Source of the DNA: Plumapathes pennacea
Taxonomy: Eukaryota > Cnidaria > Anthozoa > Antipatharia > Myriopathidae
Assembly: GCA_964036295.1 (NCBI GenBank)
Contig: OZ038465.1
Coordinates: 2,365,115 to 2,429,114, forward strand
DNA length: 64,000 nucleotides
Direction of reading: 5' to 3'
In this document: one piece after another, positions 51,001 to 60,430 of the stretch
How the letters are laid out: each line of letters begins with the position of its first letter
How positions within the stretch are numbered: position 1 is the first letter of the stretch
Notes under the pieces: generated by a model
What the model was told of the DNA's origin: nothing
The model's database searches: none
Seen by the model: only the letters and a program-made list of their open reading frames with translations
Made by a program: the position numbers and the translations under genes

Positions 51001-51488
51001 GAAGAGAAAAGCACAGCATCTAATATTGCAGAGCCAGATAGCACGTTACCACTGGGAAAAGATATAGAGGAGGAAAAAGGGGAGAGTGAAGTGGAGGCAG
51101 GTGGTGCCGAGTCAAGTAAAACAGGTTAAAACATGTTGTTTATCTGGAAAATGTTGTAGCTGTTCTATGCTGACTGTTGTGGATACTTGTAGACACCTCT
51201 GATAGGGATGGATGGTTGTTTTCTTTCAGTGGCTTTTCCTCAGACAACTTTTAGCAGTTACTTTAGCCTTAATTTATTTATTATAAGTATTCCCTTTTTA
51301 CAGTAACATCCATAACATACAGATAATGTCTTGCAGTTTTCAAATGTATTCATCAAGTCATGACTGTTTATATAACCAAGGGTTATTCTTCCTCATTTTT
51401 TCACCTTCTTTTTGCAGATTTTGAGCCAGACAGCAGTGTTACTATAGAAACAGAAGAGAAAGGAGATGAACCAATGGATGAGAACTGA
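48008..51488 (+). CDS. PPP4R2: Serine/threonine-protein phosphatase 4 regulatory subunit 2
   Basis: Regulatory subunit that holds PP4 catalytic subunit in the nuclear and centrosomal PP4 complex. Exons: 48008-48044, 48131-48218, 49253-49301, 49976-50097, 50232-50325, 50506-50558, 50670-51124, 51418-51488, giving 969 nt in one frame and 322 aa (human 417). The conserved N-terminal half shows HIAKTG, then a W-x-x-x-K-P-V-F-x-F-K-L-D-K segment joined to VMKDF. Next comes the [14 protein letters not shown] block and GIEKNVLVVS, as in vertebrate PPP4R2. The C-terminal half (from about 150) is acidic and low in complexity, and ends EPMDEN, close to the vertebrate end. The 49-nt third exon was found by frame and motif logic and is the least obvious exon. 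Candidate AATAAA signals at 52598 and 52602 imply a 3' UTR of about 1.1 kb. Confidence 0.92.
49659..49896. mobile_element. Non-autonomous repeat with GTGCCACC ends and ACCCTATTTCAGACCA units
   Basis: Several degenerate tandem copies of an ACCCTATTTCAGACCAAA-like unit lie between an initial TGTGCCACCTGGG and a final GGGTGGCACATA, which are inverted relative to each other. It lies in PPP4R2 intron 3. Confidence 0.55.
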
Positions 51489-53158
51489 GACATGCTGTAC
51501 TGCAAACCAGAAATATGCACAAACTTATATATGCACAAGAATGATTTGATGTTCAGCATAACATTGACCTTGAAAATTTGAAATGGTTGCCTCTATACAC
51601 CAAAATCACAGAACCTTGTAACTAGTACCCATGATAAAGACTGAATGAAATGCTAATCCCATGAAGTGTAGAACCACTGTGAAGGATGGAAATTAGTCTC
51701 TGACATTTTGTGAATTCATAATTTGTAGCTGATATATTGAGTATGTTACTCTGCTCTTAGAAAATACAGTAATATTGCTGTTTTGTACAGCACTGGCTGT
51801 AACCATAGAACATTCAGTGACTAATGGGCCATTTCTGAGTTGCTTTGTCTCTGTTTCAAAGCAAGCTTTGAATGAAAATTAGTTTTACTCACATAACATT
51901 TTTATGCAATCAATTCTGGGAGTGAACAGCATCTTTTGTGACAGTAATCATTTCCAATTTCCTCCTCGTCAGAGATATAATTAGTATACAGTATGGAGAA
52001 CTTGGCTTTTGATAACTTGCTCAGATTCAAGTTGATTCTGGTATCAATAATATTGGCACAACATCACTCATAAAATGTTCTTTCAAGAATAAATATTGGG
52101 AGAATATACATTTATTTATCAGACTGGAAAGCCAGGGCAAAAACCTACTTGGAAATGGCCCATTTGTTATTAGTAAATGTTAGCGAAGTTGTTTTTCATA
52201 AAGTTCAGTATCAACACATCAGCTTTTAGCGACACTTCGCATGGGACTCAGTCCTGTTTGTTTTGTACCATATTTGGCCTAGTTCAAATAGAAGTCGTTA
52301 ATCTAAACTAGACTCAATAAGAGAACCGCTTATATTCTAATATGTGCAGGGCTGAACACTTATGTCAGTATTGTGGCTGCACTGATGCTGTGGATACATA
52401 CTAAGCTGCTTGTAAACATATTACCAGTATATACAGTACAGTATAGATAAGGTGGGTGATAATATGACATTTTGTTTATTTGATTAATAATTTTCACGTC
52501 TGTCTTTTTGGTTTATTTGATTTAAAACCAGTTTTATACATAACTTGGACCTGTATATGTAATACATTCAGTTGTCTTCAATGTATGGAGAAAGTCTAAT
52601 AAATAAAAAATGATCCTCTTGCAGGGAAGGGCAGTTTGAACTTCATCAATTCACACATCTGTCAGATGGGTGTTACACTGAACACAAGCTCAGTAACTTG
52701 CAATGGGGCTGAAAGTTGCTGCAATTGTAATCATTGCAAAAATGTAGAGTTCAGTTGAACCCCCACTGATCATGGATTTTATTTTTGGTCAGAATGGGAG
52801 CAGCTCTTGCCCCCACGCCCCTGGGCCTGGTGACCTCCGCTGTGGGTGAAATGGAGCACCTTTGCTAGACTGGGCTTGAAATGAAGATTTTTTAGTCCTG
52901 AGGAGTGATCTATAAAAATCTATACTTTAGGGATTCATCAGACAATGAGGGGTGAGGAGACATCTTTGTTCTCTCTAAAGGAGAGGTCAGGATTGGACAT
53001 CTGCACGCAGGTACTGTGGGGTTCTCCCCGCATTCGGGACGGCATTCGGTGCCTCGTGTCATCTTCCGGGAAAGCATCTTACTTGCCCGCGTTCCATACC
53101 GCTGACCAAGTCCTAGCTAGTGAGCCCGCGGTCGTTGTGGACAGGCCAATATTCCAAT
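51489..53158. other. PPP4R2 3' UTR and HIS6 upstream region
   Basis: The PPP4R2 3' UTR probably runs to the AATAAA pair at 52598-52607. It includes a repeat copy at about 51917-52110 described separately. The remaining 550 bp lead into HIS6, with a CCAAT word at 53144-53156 immediately before the HIS6 ATG (53159-53161). No further exon was seen. Confidence 0.65.
51917..52110. mobile_element. Diverged copy of the TTAACCCTTTCACTC repeat family
   Basis: Shares ordered words with the element at 54564-54773: GAGATATA, then ACAGTATGGAGAACTTG, then TTGATAACTTGCTCA, then AAGTTGATTCTG and TATCAAT. It also starts near GGGAGTGAA. It lies inside the presumed PPP4R2 3' UTR, so it is probably transcribed. 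Confidence 0.65.
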
Positions 53159-56100
53159 ATGGCGGATGGAGAAGAGTTAGTCACGGCCACTCACTTTCGG
53201 CCGTGTATCGACCTCCACTGCGGCAAAGTGAAGCAGGTTTGTTGAGTATGTTTGATGCGCACTCGTAGAGGACCCTTGTGTTTCGTTGTTCTATTAAAAT
53301 TACCTGTTGTTTGCCCCAGATTGTAGGTGGAACGTTGAGCGAAGACGAGCAATGCCTTCGGACGAACTTTGTAGCAAGGTATTAATTTGTTTGTATCACT
53401 TCTTATCACATTGAAACCAGGATACTTCATCGAAGGAACGATTTTTATGAAATGGAAGCAAAGCTCCGGAGGTTGAATTAAAAACCCTCCTTTTTTTTGA
53501 TATTGACCCGCCACGAATTAAGTATGGGTACCCATTCCAAAAATCATCCGAATTCCCCTATGGAGAATATTAAATTCTGACAGAGAGGATGCAATGGAAA
53601 ATTGTTCTGATAAGTGACTCTAAATTGTCATTTCCTGGTTCAGACGCCATTTTCATAACCCCTGTATACTTGGCAGCTCTCCCACATGGCATTCCGCCTC
53701 GGAGCAAAAATCTCGATAGAGAGCGGGTTGAATATTTTGAACTAAATATTGGAAAAAGTTGGATATAAAAGGAGAATGAGAGTGGGCCATCAGATACATT
53801 CAGTTCATATTTTCATGGCACTTCCAGGATTATAGTCACTTGCAGAGTAAAAGACTGGGTAGTGCTGTTGTAATTTTACTTTTTTTATCTTTACAGCAAA
53901 AGTGCTCAGTATTATGCAGATTTGTATCGCCATGACAACCTGGTTGGTGGTCATGTGATCAAGCTGGGCCCTGGTAATGAGGCAGCTGCAGAGGAATCCT
54001 TAGCAGCCTGGCCTGGTGGACTTCAAGTTGGTGGAGGGATCACAATAGACAATGCTCAGAGGTGGCTAGACAAGGGTGCAGGCAAGGTACTACAGAGTCT
54101 TAAAATTCCAAACCCTGCCTATCCCTATTACTCGATCCTATTAGTTATCAGAGGCAAATTTCTCCTTTCAACAGGAAGTCAAATTGTGAATAGTTTAGTA
54201 GGAGAAAATAGCAGGTGATATCTGAAATTTGTTCAGTTATGGGCAGTCAGTTGAGGGAATTCAGTCAAATTTACCCATTCGCAAAAAGGTCTAACTAACC
54301 CTCTTGGTTGACAGCTCATTATTGTATGCTTCTGGATTGTTCGCAGGTTATAGTAACATCGTGGCTGTTTCCATCAAGTGAATTCTCTCTGGCACGTCTT
54401 AAAGAACTGAGCAGCCTGGTTGGTAGAGAACGGCTTGTAGTGGATCTTAGTTGTCGACGACATGGACAGTCGTGGTATGTGGCCATCAACAGGTGGCAGA
54501 CAGTGACAGATATGGCCATAACAAAGTGTAAGGAGCATTTTATATATAGCCCGGCCAGTTGTTTTAACCCTTTCACTCCTGAGAGTGATCAACTTCAATT
54601 TTCTCCTTCAGTCTTTCACCAGAGATATATCGTACAGTATGGAGAACTTGCCACTTGATAGTTTGCTCACATGAAAGTTGATTCTGCTATCAATTCTCAC
54701 TATGGTGCTCATACATTTTCATCTTAAAAGGTTGGAAGAATCTGAATTTTGAGCTTGGGAGTGAAAGGGATAAGTAATCTGAGACATTCAACTTTCAGTG
54801 GGGTGTAAGTTCCTTCGCTCGTCCCACTCCAACCAAACCCCTAAGATTGGAACTACAACTGTGGCCTGATAAATGGAGAAGTTGAACATAATTATATATT
54901 AGCCCTAATAAAATACACTTTCATGATGATACAAATGGAATTATCCCAACTCTATGATCACTCAGTGGGAACTGGTAGGTCCATAGAGATTTCTTCTCTT
55001 TCTTTGTGTTTTTTTTTTTTATTCTTTGTAATTTATTATTTATCATTTTTTGTTTGTTTTCACTACAGCATGTTTGGAAGAGTTGTCAGAGTTTGCCTCA
55101 GAGTTTCTTATTCATGCTGCTGATGTAGAGGTAACGCTAATATGAAGCATGCTTTCAGAAATACTTATACCAGTAGTTTTCATTCAGTGAAGCAAACATA
55201 TACTTTAGACTAATAGGCTGACAGTATTGACAGACATACGTCCTTTAAATGTTTATCATTCCACAACAGGGTCTTTGCAAAGGAATAGATGAAGATTTGG
55301 TCACAGGTGGGTGTCAGTTGTCATATTCTTGTCCCATCTGTAATCTAGAGAATTCAAGTATAGAAAATATCAATATATCTGAAATTATTCCTCACAGGGC
55401 ATTCCATATTATGATACATATAGTTTGGTGCTTGCTGCTATTTAGAGGAAATAGGATCTGGTTGTGTTAGTACTACTATGCTGGATTTACTGTTTTTTAT
55501 TCATCTATTTATTTTGGTTTGTTTTTGCTTTTGTTTTTGCCTTTTTGTCCTAGCACTTGGGCAGTGGTCCCCTGTTCCATGTACTTATGCTGGTGGTGGC
55601 AAAGGTTGGTATGAAGACAAGAACCCTGACATGGAAAAGTAGAGACTGCATGAGTGTACAAGTTTATGAGTTCAAGAAAGCGGGGAGATACTGCACATGT
55701 CTGGGAAGCAGGCTGGAGGAAGATACTGTATCAGTGGTTGACTTTCCATCTGGCAAAAGAAAGAAGAAATGGGCTGTCAGTCTGGACATTAGCATTACCG
55801 ATAATCTATTTCAGTCACACCAATCTGTCTCTCAATAGCCTGATTTTTGGACAACTCAAGCTTGCCTGCAGTTTTCCTCCTCCTCCCCCTCCCCCCCCCC
55901 CCCCCCCCCTTACAAAATCAGGCTAGTTTCTCAATGGTTTAGACTAAGATAGACATATAAGACAATGCTCTTTTATATGCTGTGTCATAGTTAATTTCTC
56001 ATGAAAACGTGAGTGCTTTACACATTATTTATCCAGATATTGCAGACCTGGAGCTGGTCAACAGGCTCTCATGTGGCAGAGTGGACCTCACATTTGGGAG

Positions 56101-56474
56101 GTAACTTAAAAATTGAAACTAATTTGAAATCGACTTTAGAAACCTGATGGAATTCGAGGGTACTATTTTTTCTGTTTGATCTTTTCACAAGTTTGACTTG
56201 GGCCTAAATTTGGCAATTGCATGCATAAAAGATACGGAGATACAGTAAGTTTTAGTCCTTTGGCGATCAAATTGGCCACACATGCAAAGATATGCATTTG
56301 CAGTTAATTAACATTGAACCAACTCAATGTCAGATTTACTGATATTTGCATAATTCATTGTCTCTCTTTTTTCTCTATAATTTTTTTGTCTTTTCCAGTG
56401 CTCTGGACATTTTTGGAGGAAGTGGTGTGAAATACAGTGACTGTGTGCAGTGGAATATGAAGCATCCAAGATAA
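53159..56474 (+). CDS. HIS6: HIS6/HisA-type phosphoribosylformimino-AICAR ribotide isomerase (histidine biosynthesis)
   Basis: Cytosolic TIM-barrel isomerase that converts ProFAR to PRFAR, the fourth step of histidine biosynthesis (EC 5.3.1.16). Exons: 53159-53236, 53320-53378, 53897-54086, 54347-54527, 55069-55130, 55270-55306, 55554-55604, 56037-56100, 56399-56474, all GT-AG, giving 798 nt in one frame and 265 aa (yeast His6 is about 261). The eukaryote-type motifs run in order: CIDLHCGKVKQIVGGT, HVIKLGPGN, LQVGGGI, VIVTSWLF, LVVDLSCR, FLIHAADVEGLCKGID, YAGGGK, VDLTFGSALDIFGG, then a CVQWN-type ending. Asp18 and Asp142 are the likely acid/base pair by analogy with HisA (D8/D129). Similarity is to the fungal/plant/protist HIS6 form rather than typical bacterial HisA. 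The motifs are intact and no disabling change was seen. An animal gene for this step is unusual. No AATAAA lies near the stop; ATTAAA occurs at 56814-56819. Confidence 0.95.
54564..54773. mobile_element. MITE-like element with TTAACCCTTTCACTCC ends
   Basis: The left end TTAACCCTTTCACTCC is mirrored by GGGAGTGAAAGGGATAA on the right, giving 210 bp with TIRs of about 16 bp. It lies in HIS6 intron 4. It is homologous to the diverged copy in the PPP4R2 3' UTR. It is non-coding, and the superfamily was not determined. Confidence 0.7.
55836..55925. repeat. Short inverted-repeat element around a C-rich tract
   Basis: TAGCCTGATTTT (55836-55847) and AAAATCAGGCTA (55914-55925) are perfect 12-bp inverted repeats. 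They enclose a CCTCC-rich run that becomes poly-C. It lies in a HIS6 intron. Confidence 0.65.
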
Positions 56475-56982
56475 TGGCAGATAGGCAATATATAAATAAT
56501 ATTGTTTGTGCTATTTTATTATAAGGGTTTGGGGACTGCTTTATGCATCAGTCAATTCCAATGATCCAGGGCAGGCAATTTGCACAGCAACCATATAGCA
56601 ATTTAAGGGAATTGATGGGCTATTACATCAAGGAGTTACATTTTTAAAACTCTGCTACGGTAACTGTTGTATCCAACAGTATAAGTGCAGTGCAGTGATG
56701 TACCATTACGAAGTTATTCTTATAATTTATACAGTATAACTTATTTAGAGAAAGTGAAGGAATATTACTGTAAGTACCTACTAATGTTACATGTTTTAGA
56801 TTTATACACTTTGATTAAATGTCTTTGTGTGATGAAACTTAGTACATAATGTAACGTAACGTGCTTTATTGGGTAGAGAACTCATGTAGTAGAGAACTCA
56901 TGTATGCTGCACAACGCTTCCCCAATTATAGCGCATGGTTGCGCATGGTTCTCTACCCTTTATTGTCAAGAGCGAAAGTACT

Positions 56983-57058
56983 ACTAGCGATAGCTCACAG
57001 TAGGTGGGTAGTCACGTGGCCTAAGTATCACGAGGATCACGCGTGCTATTACGTAACA
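56983..57058. repeat. Uninterrupted copy of a local duplication
   Basis: A 76-bp sequence beginning ACTAGCGATAGCTCACAG and ending ATTACGTAACA. It recurs at 57407-57729, where it is split by a MITE. This copy shows the unoccupied site GTGGCCTAAGTATCACG. Confidence 0.88.
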
Positions 57059-57406
57059 TCCTTCCTTCTCTATTTAAAAGTCTCTGGAGCAAACAGTAAC
57101 AAAATTTTTGATACACGATATGTTTATTCGAGTTAGAAAGTTAATATTGTATCGGTTCACAGAAAATCCTCGCTTCAAGGGACCTGACCATATGTTAGCG
57201 TCAGGCGTTCGCGTTGTAGAGCAGGAATTTTGTGCCGTCTCGCAGTCGATCAGGTCATGCACACGTTCGCCAGAACAATTAAATCTAAATGCCCCAGTTT
57301 GTAGCGAGAAACCGTGGTTACCAGCTGAAATGGGATGAAATATATGCTTCAGGAATGCATTGTGTCAGAATAACATGACAATATAATACCGAGAGTTCAG
57401 AGAAGG

Positions 57407-57729
57407 ACTAGCGATAGCTCACAGTAGGTGGGTAGTCACGTGGCCTAATGGCCTGGCAAAACGAGGACACATTGTGGCGGCAACACTGTGTCCTTCGATG
57501 TTTCCAGGGTGGCAAAACGTGCGGCAACATTGTTGCGTTCCGCGTGGACACAACAAATGTTTCTGAAGTTTTTCAGAAACATTTTTTGTGTCCGCAACAA
57601 ATGTTTCGCGCGTGGCAAAACGGGGCAACATTTGGGAAACATGCGCGCTAGCAATGTTGCCTCCACAATGTGTCCTCGTTTTGCCAGGCCTTAAAGTATC
57701 ACGAGGATCACGCGTGCTATTACGTAACA
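57407..57729. repeat. Second copy of the local duplication, interrupted by a MITE
   Basis: The left part, 57407-57448, and the right part, 57692-57729, together reproduce the 76-bp block at 56983-57058. One extra A follows the right TAA. The 243-bp insert between them is listed separately. Confidence 0.85.
57449..57691. mobile_element. MITE with GGCCTGGCAAAACGAGG ends and TAA target duplication
   Basis: A 243-bp palindromic element. The left end GGCCTGGCAAAACGAGGACA is mirrored by TGTCCTCGTTTTGCCAGGCC on the right. TAA flanks both ends (57446-57448, 57692-57694), whereas the sister copy at 56983-57058 has a single TAA, which is the expected empty site. TWA duplications suggest PIF/Harbinger. 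Inverted GCAACATTGTTGC and AAATGTTTC words fill the interior. There is no coding capacity. Confidence 0.82.
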
Positions 57730-58478
57730 CATAAAAATAGTCTAACATCCCTGGTTAACTTCTCTCCTCTTTGCTATACCTAGTGTTCTTTGTAGCTGAA
57801 ATTTGCCCTCTTTTTTTCTATATTGGGCTCGTTCAAAGGATGTCAATATTTTTTTTTTCATTTAGAACAACTCGATTTCAGTGTAAAGGCAAGTAACAGG
57901 CGTTAAAGTGCACAGATTTGCACATGCCTTCAGATTTTATATTTTTATGCGAAATTAAGTAATCTAAGCCACTTATGCCTAAAAGAATATCTTTCCAAAG
58001 CGTTCCTGTATTTATTCACGCTGTTGAAATCGGAAATAAAAAATCCAGGCCGTGCAAGATGGGAGACCTGTGAGACCTGTCAGAGGAGTGGTGAACGTGA
58101 TGTCACGGAACAGATGGCACAGAACTCGCCGACAGGATGGGTGGGTGGTATTTGCCGCCCTGCCGCCCAAAACAACAGACACGGAACTTCTCTACAGGGA
58201 GTCAGAAGGGATTTTTTTGTGAGTTGTCGTAGACACCGAAACGATGCCGACAGTGACAATGAACAAACTTCTAGCAACGGGAGGGAACTTTTCTCCGTGT
58301 CCTCTTTATGGACGTGACTACAGTGAGTTGGCGGCCATCACTAATTAACTACGCCCTACACATTTGGGTTTCCTCCTTGCATTCAATTGAAATGTAAATT
58401 GTTTTTCCTGGGTATGTTTGTGCCCATACTCCCCTTTTCCTCTTGCAAAGAGTTCTGCTCGGAGCACGTTGGTCCACA

Positions 58479-60122
58479 ATGGGAAATACGATAGATTCCA
58501 GCGGTCAAGTCGAAACACCCGTAAACGGTGCAAACTCAGCACATCCGTCTTCAGCGTTTTCCATCGATAACATTCTTGGTGAAAAGCAAAAGTATTTAGA
58601 CCGAAATGATAAAGAGCTAACAGGTATGTAGCAATCTGTTTGTATGGAGAAAAGTTGTCCCGGGCCGGGACTTTTTCCTTTTATATAGATAAAGCCTCGA
58701 ATTAAAACTTTGGCCGAAATTTTGTTTCCACTGTGACCGCGCCCACAGGTCGCCAAAGCTAAGAGAGTTTGTATAAGAAATTACGAATGACCTGAATTCA
58801 GTGGAACTTCTCGTATGCGACCACCCTCCGTTCGTCTTTAAGTGGTCGCTTACGGGAATTTCTTACCATGGCAGGCCTAGTAAGCCATCCAGCTTTGAGC
58901 TACAACCAGTGTCAAATATTGCAGTTTTAGTGAGTGCAAAACAACTTGTGTTTTGATAAATCAACCTTGTGTCCTGCTGCAAGCTACATTACACACATTC
59001 GTGTTTTGTCCGGTCCGGTTTCTGCAAGGAAGTTAGTCTTTGCTCAGAACTGTTTTCTCTTTGTAGAGCATAGTGTGGTCGCTTACCAGAGGTAAAAAAA
59101 TAATACAAAAACTCAAGCGGTGAGCCTCAATGGTGGTCGTGGTCGCCTATGGTCGCTTCCGAGAGGTTTTACTAATGTTTGACTTGGTGACTCATCGGTC
59201 ATTTGGTAATAAGTGGTCGCTTACGGGGAGTTGGTCGCTCAGGGAGGTTCCACTGTATTCAGGTCATTCGTATAATTTCCCATACAAACTCTTTTAGCTT
59301 TGGCGACCGTGTGCTGCGCCCAGTGTGTTCTGCAATAAAATATATTACAATATTAAATGTTTATTCCATAAAAGAGATCGGCACAAAAATAAATAAAACG
59401 AACGTCCGCCGTGGCGATCAGTTGCTGTGAGTCGTTCGTTTTTTATTTTATTGTTTATTTTTTTGTTTTGCTCGGTTGTCCGACATGAACAAAAACTTTC
59501 ACTTTCTGCCCCAGGTTACACATGCCCTTCCATATCTCATAGAAAAGGCCGGAAACCACAAGATGGTGAAATGACTTCCAGCCGTGGGCCCCCGATCGTG
59601 TACAGCCCCACGAATGGGGTCGGAGTGGGTACAAAGAAGAAGCGACACCGTACGACGTTCTCGTCCTATCAGCTGCGAGAATTAGAACGTGCATTTTCAG
59701 TTAATCCATATTTGGTCGATATAACTGAGCAAGGCCTCATGTGGCGTTTGGGACTTTCTAAGAAAAACCTGAGGGTAAGTTTCTCGTTGCCGTTAGTTTC
59801 TGAATTCGTTAGAAACTATGAAATTAATTGAAAGAGATGCAGAGACGGAAGGGAAAGAGGAAAAAAGCGGATCAGAGTATGTAAACCAAAGAAACTGTTC
59901 GTGACCGCACTCCTTACTATATTTCTTTCTTTATAGAGCTGGTATCAGAATCGCCGCTATAAAGAGAAGAACATTAGGATCAAAAGGCTCAAGAAAGCGC
60001 ACGAGAATGGGGCACGTGAACCCACCCGTGGGGTGCACTTCCCGGCATCCACAGCAAGCGTTTCAGAGGCCCTCGAGCTTTCAGACCGACAGGTCGCCGA
60101 AACTTCGCATGCCGCATTGTGA
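58479..60122 (+). CDS. Divergent PRD-class homeobox transcription factor with eh1 motif
   Basis: Nuclear DNA-binding protein, probably a repressor. Exons: 58479-58623, 59515-59774, 59937-60122, giving 591 nt in one frame and 196 aa. Residues 27-34 (FSIDNILG) form an engrailed-homology-1 motif, which recruits Groucho/TLE in many homeoproteins. The homeodomain spans about 90-149. Canonical positions are kept: F8 (F97), L16 (L105), W48 (W137), Q50 (Q139), N51 (N140), R53 (R142). Recognition helix 3 is odd: SWYQNRRYK in place of the usual I/V-W-F-QNRR. The intron between homeodomain codons 46 and 47 is the classic position of PRD-class genes. The helix 1-2 region (FSVNPYLVDI) recalls ANF/Hesx proteins, so an ANF-like identity is possible but weak. 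An in-frame Met at 58443 would add 12 residues; 58479 is preferred. A foldback transposon occupies intron 1. Confidence 0.85.
58739..59320. mobile_element. Foldback transposon-like element with about 85-bp inverted arms
   Basis: The left arm (58739-58823) and right arm (59233-59320) are long imperfect inverted repeats. They share GGTCGCCAAAGCTAA, GAGTTTGTAT, ACGAATGACCTGAAT and CAGTGGAAC in order. Within the arms, CAGTGGAAC...GTTCCACTG (about 58799-59254) looks like the ends of a smaller element. The centre repeats GTGGTCGCTTACGGG words several times. It lies wholly in intron 1 of the homeobox gene and has no coding capacity. Confidence 0.8.
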
Positions 60123-60430
60123 GCGGCGCGCGTAAATGCGATCATGTCGCGCCGCTCCTTAAGGAACTAAATTGGCTCCCTGTGGCCAGCCAGCTTTATC
60201 ATCGCAGCGCCACAATGAATTTCAAGTGTATGACAGGCTGTGCCCCCGAATATCTGTCCGCGAAATTCATCACGGAGCAGAGATTAGCGGTCGTAATCCA
60301 GGAGCTCCCAAATGTTGAACACAGGCCAGTGTATTATAAAACTGGTAATTCTGTAGCTGTGTTTAAACGTCGCTTTAGGGACAAACTACTGAAAAAACTT
60401 TGGGATTCTCAATGTTATTTTTTATTTATT
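60098..60430 (+). pseudogene. Non-LTR retrotransposon reverse-transcriptase C-terminal fragment
   Basis: In the frame that includes 60119-60121, the translation reads NFACRIVSGARKCDHV, then LLKELNWLPV, FKCMTGCAPEYLS and further family-like words up to about 60408. This is the pattern found after the catalytic part of reverse transcriptases in CR1/L2-like non-LTR elements. Upstream catalytic motifs (such as the YADD region) are absent, so it is a 5'-truncated dead fragment. Its first 25 bases overlap the last codons and stop of the homeobox gene in a different frame. Confidence 0.72.

Larger units (their letters stand above)
56475..58478. other. HIS6 3' region, duplicated block and homeobox upstream region
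   Basis: Contains the HIS6 3' UTR and two small tandem duplications (AGAGAACTCATGTAGT near 56873-56905, and GCGCATGGTT twice at 56931-56950). A 76-bp duplicated block and a MITE are listed separately, and about 750 bp of unannotated DNA precede the homeobox start. No coding exon was recognised. Confidence 0.6.

Noticed and set aside
50643-51044. 133-aa minus-strand open frame
   Set aside because: Antisense shadow of the acidic PPP4R2 exon 50670-51124, with no recognisable product.
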